IMG/VR virus record: IMGVR_UViG_3300032087_001743 | Location: 1 to 38,782 of that record | Origin: a virus | DNA length: 38,782 bases | Reading direction: 5' to 3' (one strand) | In this document: positions 31,001-38,782 of the stretch, one piece after another | How the letters are laid out: each line of letters opens with the position of its first letter | Position numbering within the stretch: position 1 is the stretch's first letter | Notes under the pieces: generated by a model | Database searches by the model: none | The model's input: only the letters and a program-made list of their open reading frames with translations | Told to the model about the DNA's origin: nothing | Translations under genes and position numbers: made by a program

Positions 31001-31861
31001 ATGCCAGAGATCATATCATATAACGGAATAGCGATGGCGAACATTGTTTCAATAAATGGAAAGACTCCTCCATCTGGTGGTGGGACCACTTCTACTACTC
31101 CAACTCTTTCTGTAGCAGGAGGTACGTTTGGGTCTGTAACAGTAACGGTAACTAACCACAGCTCTTACACAAATCCCAACTATGAATGCTCTGCTGCCGT
31201 TGGGGGAACGACAACTGTCTCCGATGCTAATGTAGACCACTTACTAGAAAGCGACGCTTCTGGGCTTAGCGACACGCTACTTCTTTCAGATACTAACTCA
31301 ACTACTGGCACTCGTACTGTTACCGTCAAGGCACAGGAGTTTGGTGACAACATCCAAAGTTCTGCTGCTACCACTACATATGACGTTAATTTTATTCAGA
31401 ATGCATACGTAAGAATTCAAGGAGTAACAAGTACAGGGCAAGCTACAACTTCTCGCCTTGCAATGGAAGACCTTAGACTTTTTACGGGTCAGGGCCAGAC
31501 AGGTACAGAATACCCAACAACAGCTCTAACATCTGACACCTCAGAAACAGGCATTAAAATAACCTATGGGCATAGCTATAGCTCAACATACGATGGATGG
31601 AAGGCTGTGGACAGCAGTACAGCAAGCATGTGGTGGACCCTCGGTAACAGCGTAGCGGCAAATAATTGGTGGCAAATAGAATTTCAAAAAGCAACTTACA
31701 GCTCCGCACCTACAATAAAGAGCATACAAGTTAGGTTTGATAGCCAGACAGATGCTAGTTATTTCAAAATTTTGGGGAGCAACACAGGAGCGTTTTCGGG
31801 GGAGGAAACAGACTACGGAGTGTTTCAAATAATTGAGGATACTATTCAAAACTTTGGGTAA
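31001..31861 (+). CDS. Adhesin-like protein with discoidin (F5/8 type C)-like C-terminus
   Basis: A 286-residue protein. The N-terminus IISYNGIAMANIVSINGKTP is a short tag common in Bacteroidetes phage fibres. Residues about 35-130 form an Ig-like region (PTLSVAGGTFGSVTVTVTNH). The C-terminal about 150 residues (YVRIQGVTSTGQATTSRLAM, GWKAVDSSTASMWWTLG, NNWWQIEFQKATYSSAPTIK, FKILGSNTGAF) follow the discoidin/F5-8C pattern: a 'D...tSx.Ww' loop, then 'WWxIxF' and a closing strand. Such domains bind glycans or membranes. It is a good candidate for contacting cell-surface polysaccharide. It overlaps the next ATG (TAATG). Confidence 0.65.
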   Translation: MPEIISYNGIAMANIVSINGKTPPSGGGTTSTTPTLSVAGGTFGSVTVTVTNHSSYTNPNYECSAAVGGTTTVSDANVDHLLESDASGLSDTLLLSDTNSTTGTRTVTVKAQEFGDNIQSSAATTTYDVNFIQNAYVRIQGVTSTGQATTSRLAMEDLRLFTGQGQTGTEYPTTALTSDTSETGIKITYGHSYSSTYDGWKAVDSSTASMWWTLGNSVAANNWWQIEFQKATYSSAPTIKSIQVRFDSQTDASYFKILGSNTGAFSGEETDYGVFQIIEDTIQNFG

Positions 31862-32046
31862 TGTTTAGACTAACAGGAAATTTTGATGCACAGCTCCAAG
31901 CTTTAGTAGATGCAATAGGGTCCGAAGCTATTGTTTCTCATATTCTACACGAATCCTCTGAAGCCGTAGAAGTTGGGATGAAACTATCCCATGACTCGGA
32001 TGGAAACCTAACCGCAGATGATATCACTTTTTTACAGACACTTTAA
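31861..32046 (+). CDS. Small hypothetical protein after the adhesin gene (61 aa)
   Basis: A 61-residue protein starting MFRLTGNFDAQLQALVDAIG and ending DGNLTADDITFLQTL. It starts on a TAATG overlap with the adhesin gene. The sequence is helical and acidic with no known motif. Position after the discoidin-like protein suggests a dedicated partner or chaperone. The gap to 32081 contains TATAAT (32066-32071) without a matching -35. Confidence 0.5.
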   Translation: MFRLTGNFDAQLQALVDAIGSEAIVSHILHESSEAVEVGMKLSHDSDGNLTADDITFLQTL

Positions 32047-32080
32047 TTTGTAGTTTTTGGTTTAGTATAATAGAGCATTA

Positions 32081-35000
32081 ATGAAGAAGTTTACAGCAGG
32101 AATGATAAAAGATCCAGAAAGAGTGGATCAACCGGAGGGCACCTACAGGGATGCCCTTAATGCTAATTTGTACTATCAAAAAGGTGCTGTTGTAAACGAG
32201 CAAGGTACTGCTGCTATCACAAATGTAGGAGGATTTACAATAGATAATATTATCGGGCAGTGCGCGCTTAAAGATGGGAGGATAGTTTTATTCTTTAATT
32301 ACACATTTAACGCAAACCCCACGTCCGCTATCTCTATTGTAGATCCATCTGCAAAGACCAATACTATTATCTACAGAAACAGCAGTCTAAATTTTAAAGC
32401 GTCCAATACAATAGAGGCTACATCTAAGATTGATGTTAACGGTGAAATACTTGTCTACTTTACAGACAACTATATGCAAAAAACTGTAGAGCCTGCTACA
32501 GGTATTGAGTACATATCTGAGTATAACCCACCAAGGGTAATTAATATTACTCGACAAGAACAAAGCTCTACAGTGGCTGAGCTGTATAATAATGAAGACT
32601 ACACAGTAGAAAAATTAGATCTATTCTTGAACTCAGGATTCATACCAGAGTTTAGAAACGTTAAAATAGAAGAGGGCGGGGGAGTAGTAAGTGGCACCTA
32701 TCATCTTGCAATTGCATATGTAGATGAGGATCTTAATAGAACTAACTACTTAATAACTTCTAATCCTGTACATCTAGTTACTGAGCATGAAGACTCTATT
32801 CCTACAGAAACAATAACTGGTGACCCACAAGGGAGTCAATCAAATAAATCCATTAGCTGGGTAGTAGACATTCCTGTCCCATCTAATTACACGCACGTCC
32901 GGCCCGTAATTATACAACGTTTTGGGGGCGGATATAGCCAAGAGTCTAGTGAATTTGCCTACGAGCTAGATATTGTAAAGATACCAGAGGGTATAGATGA
33001 TCAACTGTTTGCGTCTTTAGAGATTACATACACTGGACTTGAGCAAGTAGCATCAGCTTCTATATCTGAGGTTGTAATAGACTCTGTAAGATACGAAACC
33101 GCAAAGTCTTTTGTGCAGCTAGACAATAGACTGTACATCTCTAACCTAAGAGCGCGTGGTGATATTGGATACCAACGATTTGCAAACAGCATTACAACCG
33201 CACCCAAGATTAAGACTGTACAAAAGTTTGATCCAAAAAGAATACACAGCACAATATTAAATGACGGATACAACAGTTACCAAAATGGAACTTTTGCGGA
33301 CTCTACTACCCGGTACCGTAATATTCAACAAGATGACTTAAACGACGGTAACTTTAATTCTAAGGTCAGAAAAGGCTACAAAGATGTAAACCTTTCTCAC
33401 AACTATAGAGGATACAGAAGATCTGAAGTTTATGCATTCTACATATCCTTTGTACTAAAAGATGGATCTGAAACTTACGCATATCACATCCCAGGAAGAG
33501 AAGTAGAAACAATAAAAGGTGGCACTGTATATGAAAATGCTCCGCTTACAGATGCTACGGCTAGTGACCTTAACAGTATTCTTGATGGATTTGATATAGG
33601 AGAATTTCAAGATTTGTACCCAGATGCCCGTCTGCATGAAATAACTGATACGCAGTATCTGATAGACCAGGACTCTACAGAAATGAGCTATTGGGAAAAT
33701 CAAGATGAGCGTTATCCCACAGACGATGAGTTTACAGTTTGGAGTGTTAACAATGATGGTACCCCAATTGAGATAAGTAGCATTCAAAATGAAAAGGTTA
33801 GGCACCACAAAATGCCCCCAAACAAAAACTTGAACTTCTCGTTTATTGACGAACTGGACGAGGCGGACGGTCAAACATACCCCAACTTGTTTGGGCAAAA
33901 TGAAAACTCATATGATGGGGCGGGAGTAATTTTGCAGGAGAGTATAAAAATACTAGGTGTAGAATTCTCAAATATCCCAATACCTAAGTTTATTAAAGAT
34001 CAGGTCCAAGGATTTAAAATTTACTATGCTAAAAGAACGCAGCAAGAAAAAACTGTAATAGGACAAAGCACTGTTATCCCTTCTTGGTATGAAGATGTAA
34101 TAGCAGTAACAACAGGAATGATCTCTGCTGCTAATGGTCCTTACTCAGATGCATGGTTTCTTAAAGGTTTAATATCTCCTTGGTATTCTAAATATCCTAA
34201 AATTACAAACGCGCCTAATTCTCCTGCTGGTAGATATCGGGCTATGTCTGTTTTTTCCTTTCATGACTTCAATCTGCTAAAGAACAAGCACACACTTAGC
34301 GGTGCTAGCCATATTGATGTTCAAAAAGTCCTCACCATGCGTATGTGGGTGGGAGGAAATAATAAAATGAGCGAAGAAACTGAGGATTATGTTCTTGACC
34401 CAGTCTGGATAAATAGTACAATAGGAAACACGCAATGGTCTGAATGGGTAGATGACAATGACAATGGTTACTATGATGCAATAGCGGATGCAGAGCCCGT
34501 GGGTGCTGTTAATTACTGGACCTCTATTTGGGTAGCGCAGCGATACAAAAATCCAGGTAAAGTATTAGAAGGTGGAAGCTGGAACACAGATCAGACAGCC
34601 CAGAGTTTAGCATACTGGGTAAATAACTACCAAACTATTTTTGCAATATCCCCCAACAGCCGAAGTTATATTACTGGAAGTACCTTTCTTAAAAACACAG
34701 ACAGCTCAGCGTTTAATAATGTAGATTATCTCATGCACTTTGCAGGAGAGTCTTGTGCGGTATTTGGTCTGGTATCTGGTCTTCCTGTTCTTGTAGAGCA
34801 CAGAAATTTTGGATATACTGACGATATAATATATGCACAGGCATCACTTGCATCCTACGCAAAGTGGTTCTCCCCAAGCCTTGCCGGAACCGGCAGGTGG
34901 TTTAGTGCTCAAGATAATGAAATCGTTGCTAATAATAATAGGAGGTTAAACGAACTTAATTCAATTGTAGGTACCGGGGAATATAGGTCTTGGCCAACAC

Positions 35001-37045
35001 TATTTTTAGTAAACTTATGCAGTTACAAGACGAATGTTTACAAGCCATTTGATCAGCAGAGACTTGTATGGACAGGGTATTACCAGCCCTTAGACGATGC
35101 AAGAAGCGGAGAGGCAAAAGAAGAGGATAATGCCTACATCTATAGAACCAGTACTGTATTTGGGGGAGATACCTATGTAGGACGGTACTCGTTTAGAACT
35201 ACGTCGCAAGATTATGGTGCATGTTTCTTCAACCCAGTTTGGTTGGAGGAAAATGGTGATTGGAATCAGGACTTTGATTTATGGAACAAACTGAATTGGG
35301 TTAGCTATGGTTGGAACACATCGGGGGTGCATAATCAACAATACCAATATAGAGCAGTAGACCCATATGCTACAGTATACAATTTCTTTTGTGAATCAGA
35401 TGACCTGCTAGGCTTTAGACATCAGGGAGATAATTCAGCAGGTGTAACACCTGCCGAAAGCCTATTTTTTGATGCCTCCATTGGGGCAGATGTATTGTTC
35501 GGGGGACCAAACAATGACTATACAAAGTCGGAGAATCTGCTGTATATGAACAACTACTCTGCGGTGCAGGATATAAAGGTTACAGCACCTCGTCCAAAGA
35601 AGTTGTTTAACCCAACATTCTACCCAACTAGAACAATACGCTCTACTGTAGATGACGGAAGCATACAAGATAAATACAGATTCTTCTTAGCACTAGACTA
35701 CAAGGACATTCCTAAGAATCGTGGAGAGATAACCAAGGTATTTACTCTGGGGTCCATCCTGTACATGCATACAGAGAGATCTTTGTTTGTTACAAGAGGT
35801 AGACAACAGCTGGGTCTTAGTGACAACACTCAAGCTTTTGTTGGGAGTGGGGATATCTTCGAGCAGAATCCTGATGAAATGATCCCAACTACAGAGGGGT
35901 ACGGAGGGACTGATTGCCAGTTTGCCTCATTAACTACACGCTTTGGACAGTTCTTCGTTAATCGTAAAGACCGTAAGGTATACATGATGTCTGAGAACAT
36001 ATCAGAGCTAAGCTCTCTTGGGATGGAGAAGTGGTTCTTGGACAACATTCCATACGAACTAGAGTCCTACATAGATTTTAGTGGAGACTTAAACTTTGAT
36101 TCACCAACAGAATACTTTGGATTTAATTCAGTATATGATCCCAAGTACAAAAGAATCATACTCTCTAAAAAAGAGCTTATTCCCAAAGGGGAGCTGCTTA
36201 GTATTTTAACTGGGGGCTATACTGTAACAGTTGATTCAGTAAGCACTACGTCCATAACTTTAGGAGGCACCTTCCCTCAAAGCGGAGGAAAGGCAGTTTT
36301 TGAATTCTCTGATACTTCAAACTTTGAGGCATCCGGTTGGACTGTTTCTTATTACCCAGAAATTAAAGTGTGGGGTAGCAGACACAGCTATCTCCCAGTA
36401 ATCTTTGCAAACAACCAAAGAGAGTACTACAGCCTCATTAACGGAGGCGAGGGAAATGTTTGGGAACACTCTGACTTAAATAATCCCGGATCGTTTTACA
36501 ACAAAACTTATAGCTTTGAATTTGAGTACATAGATAACTCACAAGTAGGAGAAGCTAAAATATTTAGTGCGGTTAGATACTGGGCAGAAGAAGTGGCTTC
36601 CAAAGGGGCAGGTCAAAACCTAACAATAGCAAAAGTAACCTCTCCCGGATTTACTGAGTTTTACGTATACAACAGTACGCAGATCTCTGAACAAAAAGAC
36701 ATTTATTATTTAACTAACGCTAGGCTCGTAAATAATTTTTGGTATATTAACGAGTTTAGAGATATGAGTAAGTATGATTTTAACGCCTCAGAAGTACTGG
36801 CTAATGGCCAACTCAACGTCCAAGATCTCTTTAATGAAGGGTCTACGACAATCTCTCCAACGACCACAATGTTTACGGAAGAAGGGGTCATAAACAATGA
36901 CTATATAGATACTAATAAATCGTGGTATAACCAGAAGCGATTTATAGATCATTATTTAGGAGTACGTTTAATAAATAACAATCAAGAGGGTAATTTAGTA
37001 TATTTGTATTCCGCAGGAACTAAGTTCCGACAATCCTTTAGATAA
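32081..37045 (+). CDS. Giant tail 'muzzle'/stabilisation-type protein (1654 aa)
   Basis: The largest gene in the window. The N-terminus MKKFTAGMIKDPERVDQPEG followed by TYRDALNANLYYQKGAVVNE (about 21-40) is the signature I associate with the large tail protein of crAss-like phages (muzzle or stabilisation protein, functionally like podoviral tail tubular protein B / nozzle). It is rich in aromatic and Asn residues, as expected of a beta-propeller-like nozzle, and ends NLVYLYSAGTKFRQSFR. Its role would be to close the tail tip and channel DNA during ejection. The internal part (about 600-1100) may carry inserted domains. It starts 34 bases after the previous stop and is followed 2 bases later by the putative ejection protein. 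Confidence 0.72.
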   Translation: MKKFTAGMIKDPERVDQPEGTYRDALNANLYYQKGAVVNEQGTAAITNVGGFTIDNIIGQCALKDGRIVLFFNYTFNANPTSAISIVDPSAKTNTIIYRNSSLNFKASNTIEATSKIDVNGEILVYFTDNYMQKTVEPATGIEYISEYNPPRVINITRQEQSSTVAELYNNEDYTVEKLDLFLNSGFIPEFRNVKIEEGGGVVSGTYHLAIAYVDEDLNRTNYLITSNPVHLVTEHEDSIPTETITGDPQGSQSNKSISWVVDIPVPSNYTHVRPVIIQRFGGGYSQESSEFAYELDIVKIPEGIDDQLFASLEITYTGLEQVASASISEVVIDSVRYETAKSFVQLDNRLYISNLRARGDIGYQRFANSITTAPKIKTVQKFDPKRIHSTILNDGYNSYQNGTFADSTTRYRNIQQDDLNDGNFNSKVRKGYKDVNLSHNYRGYRRSEVYAFYISFVLKDGSETYAYHIPGREVETIKGGTVYENAPLTDATASDLNSILDGFDIGEFQDLYPDARLHEITDTQYLIDQDSTEMSYWENQDERYPTDDEFTVWSVNNDGTPIEISSIQNEKVRHHKMPPNKNLNFSFIDELDEADGQTYPNLFGQNENSYDGAGVILQESIKILGVEFSNIPIPKFIKDQVQGFKIYYAKRTQQEKTVIGQSTVIPSWYEDVIAVTTGMISAANGPYSDAWFLKGLISPWYSKYPKITNAPNSPAGRYRAMSVFSFHDFNLLKNKHTLSGASHIDVQKVLTMRMWVGGNNKMSEETEDYVLDPVWINSTIGNTQWSEWVDDNDNGYYDAIADAEPVGAVNYWTSIWVAQRYKNPGKVLEGGSWNTDQTAQSLAYWVNNYQTIFAISPNSRSYITGSTFLKNTDSSAFNNVDYLMHFAGESCAVFGLVSGLPVLVEHRNFGYTDDIIYAQASLASYAKWFSPSLAGTGRWFSAQDNEIVANNNRRLNELNSIVGTGEYRSWPTLFLVNLCSYKTNVYKPFDQQRLVWTGYYQPLDDARSGEAKEEDNAYIYRTSTVFGGDTYVGRYSFRTTSQDYGACFFNPVWLEENGDWNQDFDLWNKLNWVSYGWNTSGVHNQQYQYRAVDPYATVYNFFCESDDLLGFRHQGDNSAGVTPAESLFFDASIGADVLFGGPNNDYTKSENLLYMNNYSAVQDIKVTAPRPKKLFNPTFYPTRTIRSTVDDGSIQDKYRFFLALDYKDIPKNRGEITKVFTLGSILYMHTERSLFVTRGRQQLGLSDNTQAFVGSGDIFEQNPDEMIPTTEGYGGTDCQFASLTTRFGQFFVNRKDRKVYMMSENISELSSLGMEKWFLDNIPYELESYIDFSGDLNFDSPTEYFGFNSVYDPKYKRIILSKKELIPKGELLSILTGGYTVTVDSVSTTSITLGGTFPQSGGKAVFEFSDTSNFEASGWTVSYYPEIKVWGSRHSYLPVIFANNQREYYSLINGGEGNVWEHSDLNNPGSFYNKTYSFEFEYIDNSQVGEAKIFSAVRYWAEEVASKGAGQNLTIAKVTSPGFTEFYVYNSTQISEQKDIYYLTNARLVNNFWYINEFRDMSKYDFNASEVLANGQLNVQDLFNEGSTTISPTTTMFTEEGVINNDYIDTNKSWYNQKRFIDHYLGVRLINNNQEGNLVYLYSAGTKFRQSFR

Positions 37046-37047
37046 TC

Positions 37048-38781
37048 ATGGCTAGAAAGAAAACAACTAACAATAAAAAGAAGCGTGTAAATAAGTATCA
37101 AGGAGCGGGACCGTTTAGAGATGATGCTGCAAACAAAGCATTGCGTAATGCAGGTATAACATTTGGGGCTAGTGCACTTACACGCGGTATAGTATCCCCA
37201 CTTATACAGAATAGACGAGCAGACAGAGCAGCATACAACCAATACATGGGCATCATGGACAGAGCTTATCAAAACTCTGGGTATGACAGCTACGCAGACT
37301 ACTGCTTGACTGGAGATTGTCCTCAAAACCCATTTCAGGGTGATCCCCCAACTTTCAGAGATTGGAGAAACCATGATTATTTTGGGGCTGAGGAGACAAA
37401 TGCTCGACCTACATATAGATTTATAAACGACGTTAAAGAAAAACCGCTAGAAGGAACTATGGGCCCTGCGATCAAAGCAGGTGCAAAAGATGCTGCAATC
37501 AGTGGAGCACTTACTTATGGTGCAAACAAACTACTTGACAATACTAGGTTTGGGAGAAACCTTAAGCGTAACTTTAATGTCAATTTAGGATTTAGACGAG
37601 CGTACCAGCCAGGCGGTGCGGTAGGTAACCCATACGCAATGCCTACATCTGCTGCCACATCAGGATATACTAGCACTATGTCTGGAATGGCTGGCGCGCA
37701 ACAGTCTGCAATGCAACTTGCTCAAATTCAACAGGAAGTTAGAGATGAGCAAGAGAGAAGAAGAAGAGAAGCCGAAGCAGCTGATGCCGCAAGTAAAGCA
37801 CAGCTGCAGCAAGAGGCTAGTGGTCTAGCTAGTAAAGAGTTTTTGGGAGAGGCCAGAGACGCTGTAAAAGACATTGGTGCTAGACGAGCTGCTAAATCTG
37901 CAGCACAAGATGCTGCATTGAAAGAAGCATCAAAGGACTATGGGACAAGCCTTGCTGCATACTCAACTAATGTAGGCACAAGCAACTTAAACAATATAGT
38001 GCAGGGAGGAAAAATGGCAGCAGAGGCTTCTAGTCCAGTAACTAATGTAATAATGAACCCTATGTATACTGAGGGATCAAAACAAGTTATGACTTCTACT
38101 GTACCTAATATGGGACAGGAAGTTGTGTTGGAGGGCACTAAAAAGCTAGGGGAAGAAGTAACTAAAGAAGCAACTAAAAAGGGTGCACAAGAAGCAGGTA
38201 AGAATTTTGGTTTAGCCGCATCTGGCGCAAATCCAAGCTGGGCTAATCCTGCAGCAGCAGTAGCTGCAATTGGGGGCAGGGCAGTTGAACATGTAGCAGA
38301 CGATAATGATGATACTAATATAACTGCTGGAGAGGGAATAGGACGAGGATTGGCTGGTGCTGGGCAGGGTGCATCAATTGGGTTGATGTTTGGACCAGTA
38401 GGAGGACTTATTGGAGCGGGAGTGGGAGCACTAGCTTCACTCACTACACAGCAGATACAGAAAAGGAGAGCAATGAAAGAGGCAGCAAAGCAACAAGCAT
38501 TTGATAATCAAATGGCTGCAGCACAACGATACGCATTTGAAAACTCTCTCGTAAAACAGGGGCAAGATATGGGCTACAATATTGGTAACTCTATGACTAA
38601 CTCCTATCTCCCGGGTCAGCAACAATTTATTGGAAAAGCAGGTGGATGGCCGTGGCCAGACAAAGAAGCTAGAATGCTAAACCAGCAAAGAAGACAAACA
38701 AAGAAAGCACAAAAGCTGTTTGAGAGAGCCTCTAAAAAGGCAAAAAGAAAAGGTGGATCCCCTTTAGACTACATGCGATGA
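37048..38781 (+). CDS. Ala/Gln/Lys-rich putative internal (ejection) virion protein
   Basis: A 577-residue protein. The N-terminus is very basic (MARKKTTNNKKKRVNKYQGA). The centre is Ala/Glu/Gln-rich and helical (QQSAMQLAQIQQEVRDEQER; RRREAEAADAASKAQLQQEA). A Gly/Ala-rich hydrophobic segment at about 430-472 (GRGLAGAGQGASIGLMFGPV, GGLIGAGVGALASL) could insert in membrane, and the C-terminus is basic (KKAQKLFERASKKAKRKGGS). These features fit podoviral internal proteins that are ejected and form a transenvelope channel. It follows the muzzle gene by 2 bases. The stop at 38779-38781 overlaps an ATG at 38778, so another gene probably starts at the window edge. Confidence 0.6.
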   Translation: MARKKTTNNKKKRVNKYQGAGPFRDDAANKALRNAGITFGASALTRGIVSPLIQNRRADRAAYNQYMGIMDRAYQNSGYDSYADYCLTGDCPQNPFQGDPPTFRDWRNHDYFGAEETNARPTYRFINDVKEKPLEGTMGPAIKAGAKDAAISGALTYGANKLLDNTRFGRNLKRNFNVNLGFRRAYQPGGAVGNPYAMPTSAATSGYTSTMSGMAGAQQSAMQLAQIQQEVRDEQERRRREAEAADAASKAQLQQEASGLASKEFLGEARDAVKDIGARRAAKSAAQDAALKEASKDYGTSLAAYSTNVGTSNLNNIVQGGKMAAEASSPVTNVIMNPMYTEGSKQVMTSTVPNMGQEVVLEGTKKLGEEVTKEATKKGAQEAGKNFGLAASGANPSWANPAAAVAAIGGRAVEHVADDNDDTNITAGEGIGRGLAGAGQGASIGLMFGPVGGLIGAGVGALASLTTQQIQKRRAMKEAAKQQAFDNQMAAAQRYAFENSLVKQGQDMGYNIGNSMTNSYLPGQQQFIGKAGGWPWPDKEARMLNQQRRQTKKAQKLFERASKKAKRKGGSPLDYMR

Positions 38782-38782
38782 A

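Noticed and set aside
32066-32071. TATAAT before the giant muzzle gene
   Set aside because: Bacteroidetes sigma factors use TAnnTTTG rather than TATAAT, and no TTGACA-like box lies 17 bases upstream. It is kept only as a note in the neighbouring gene entry.
37938-38444. A 168-codon minus-strand frame rich in Ala/Pro/Ser
   Set aside because: It mirrors the Gly/Ala-rich part of the ejection-like protein and lies wholly inside that gene.
1-38782. CRISPR array, tRNA genes, insertion sequences or integrase/attachment site
   Set aside because: No regularly spaced repeats, cloverleaf-like sequences, terminal inverted repeats or recombinase motifs were seen. The window is a continuous late-gene phage segment.

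Overview
The window is a contiguous piece of a tailed bacteriophage genome that very probably infects a member of the Bacteroidetes, most likely a marine flavobacterium. All 43 intact or partial genes lie on the + strand. They are tightly packed, mostly with ATGA or TGATG overlaps. Gene starts lack Shine-Dalgarno sequences and have A-rich leaders instead. A few gaps carry TAnnTTTG, the Bacteroidetes -7 promoter element. A secreted protease has a typical Bacteroidetes signal peptide and a dockerin-like tail. Several virion proteins (terminase, portal, two connector-like proteins and a 1654-residue muzzle-like protein) resemble those of crAss-like podoviruses (Crassvirales and relatives such as Cellulophaga phages). 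No tape-measure or sheath protein is recognisable. These family assignments are from memory and were not searched.

Layout. (1) 1-1062: the 3' end of a receptor-binding or appendage protein built of repeated concanavalin-like modules, followed by a 16-codon remnant duplicating the start of the next gene. (2) 1098-4011: lysis block with a small membrane protein, a 3TM-type holin, a secreted M43-type metalloprotease, a tiny basic protein and a T7-type amidase endolysin. (3) 4043-5803: a GroES-like co-chaperonin and small packaging or regulatory genes (coiled coil, winged-helix-like, Cys-rich, HU-like, and a small protein just before terminase). (4) 5803-14952: terminase large subunit, portal, a 781-aa protein with kinase-like and lytic-transglycosylase-like domains, an acidic scaffold-like protein and the major capsid protein, ending at a GC-rich hairpin. 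(5) 15084-18357: two connector or ring-type proteins and a second highly expressed virion protein with its own terminator. (6) 18371-26316: Cys-rich proteins, a fibre-like protein, a calcineurin-like phosphoesterase, neck-type structural proteins, a DUF6321-like protein and basic, probably internal proteins. (7) 26316-32046: a modular fibre locus with shared N-termini and repeat modules, plus small helical proteins that may be assembly chaperones. (8) 32081-38781: the giant muzzle-like protein and an Ala/Lys-rich putative ejection protein.

As a whole this is the late (structural, packaging and lysis) half of the genome. No DNA polymerase, helicase, RNA polymerase or integrase genes are present, so the replication module must lie outside. 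I saw no tRNA, rRNA, CRISPR array or insertion sequence, and no gene-free stretch longer than 300 bases; the longest gap is 131 bases, after the capsid gene. The most notable items are the kinase-like/transglycosylase virion protein, the phage-borne M43 protease between holin and endolysin, a hairpin that could hide the groES start codon, and a recombination scar at the receptor-binding gene.
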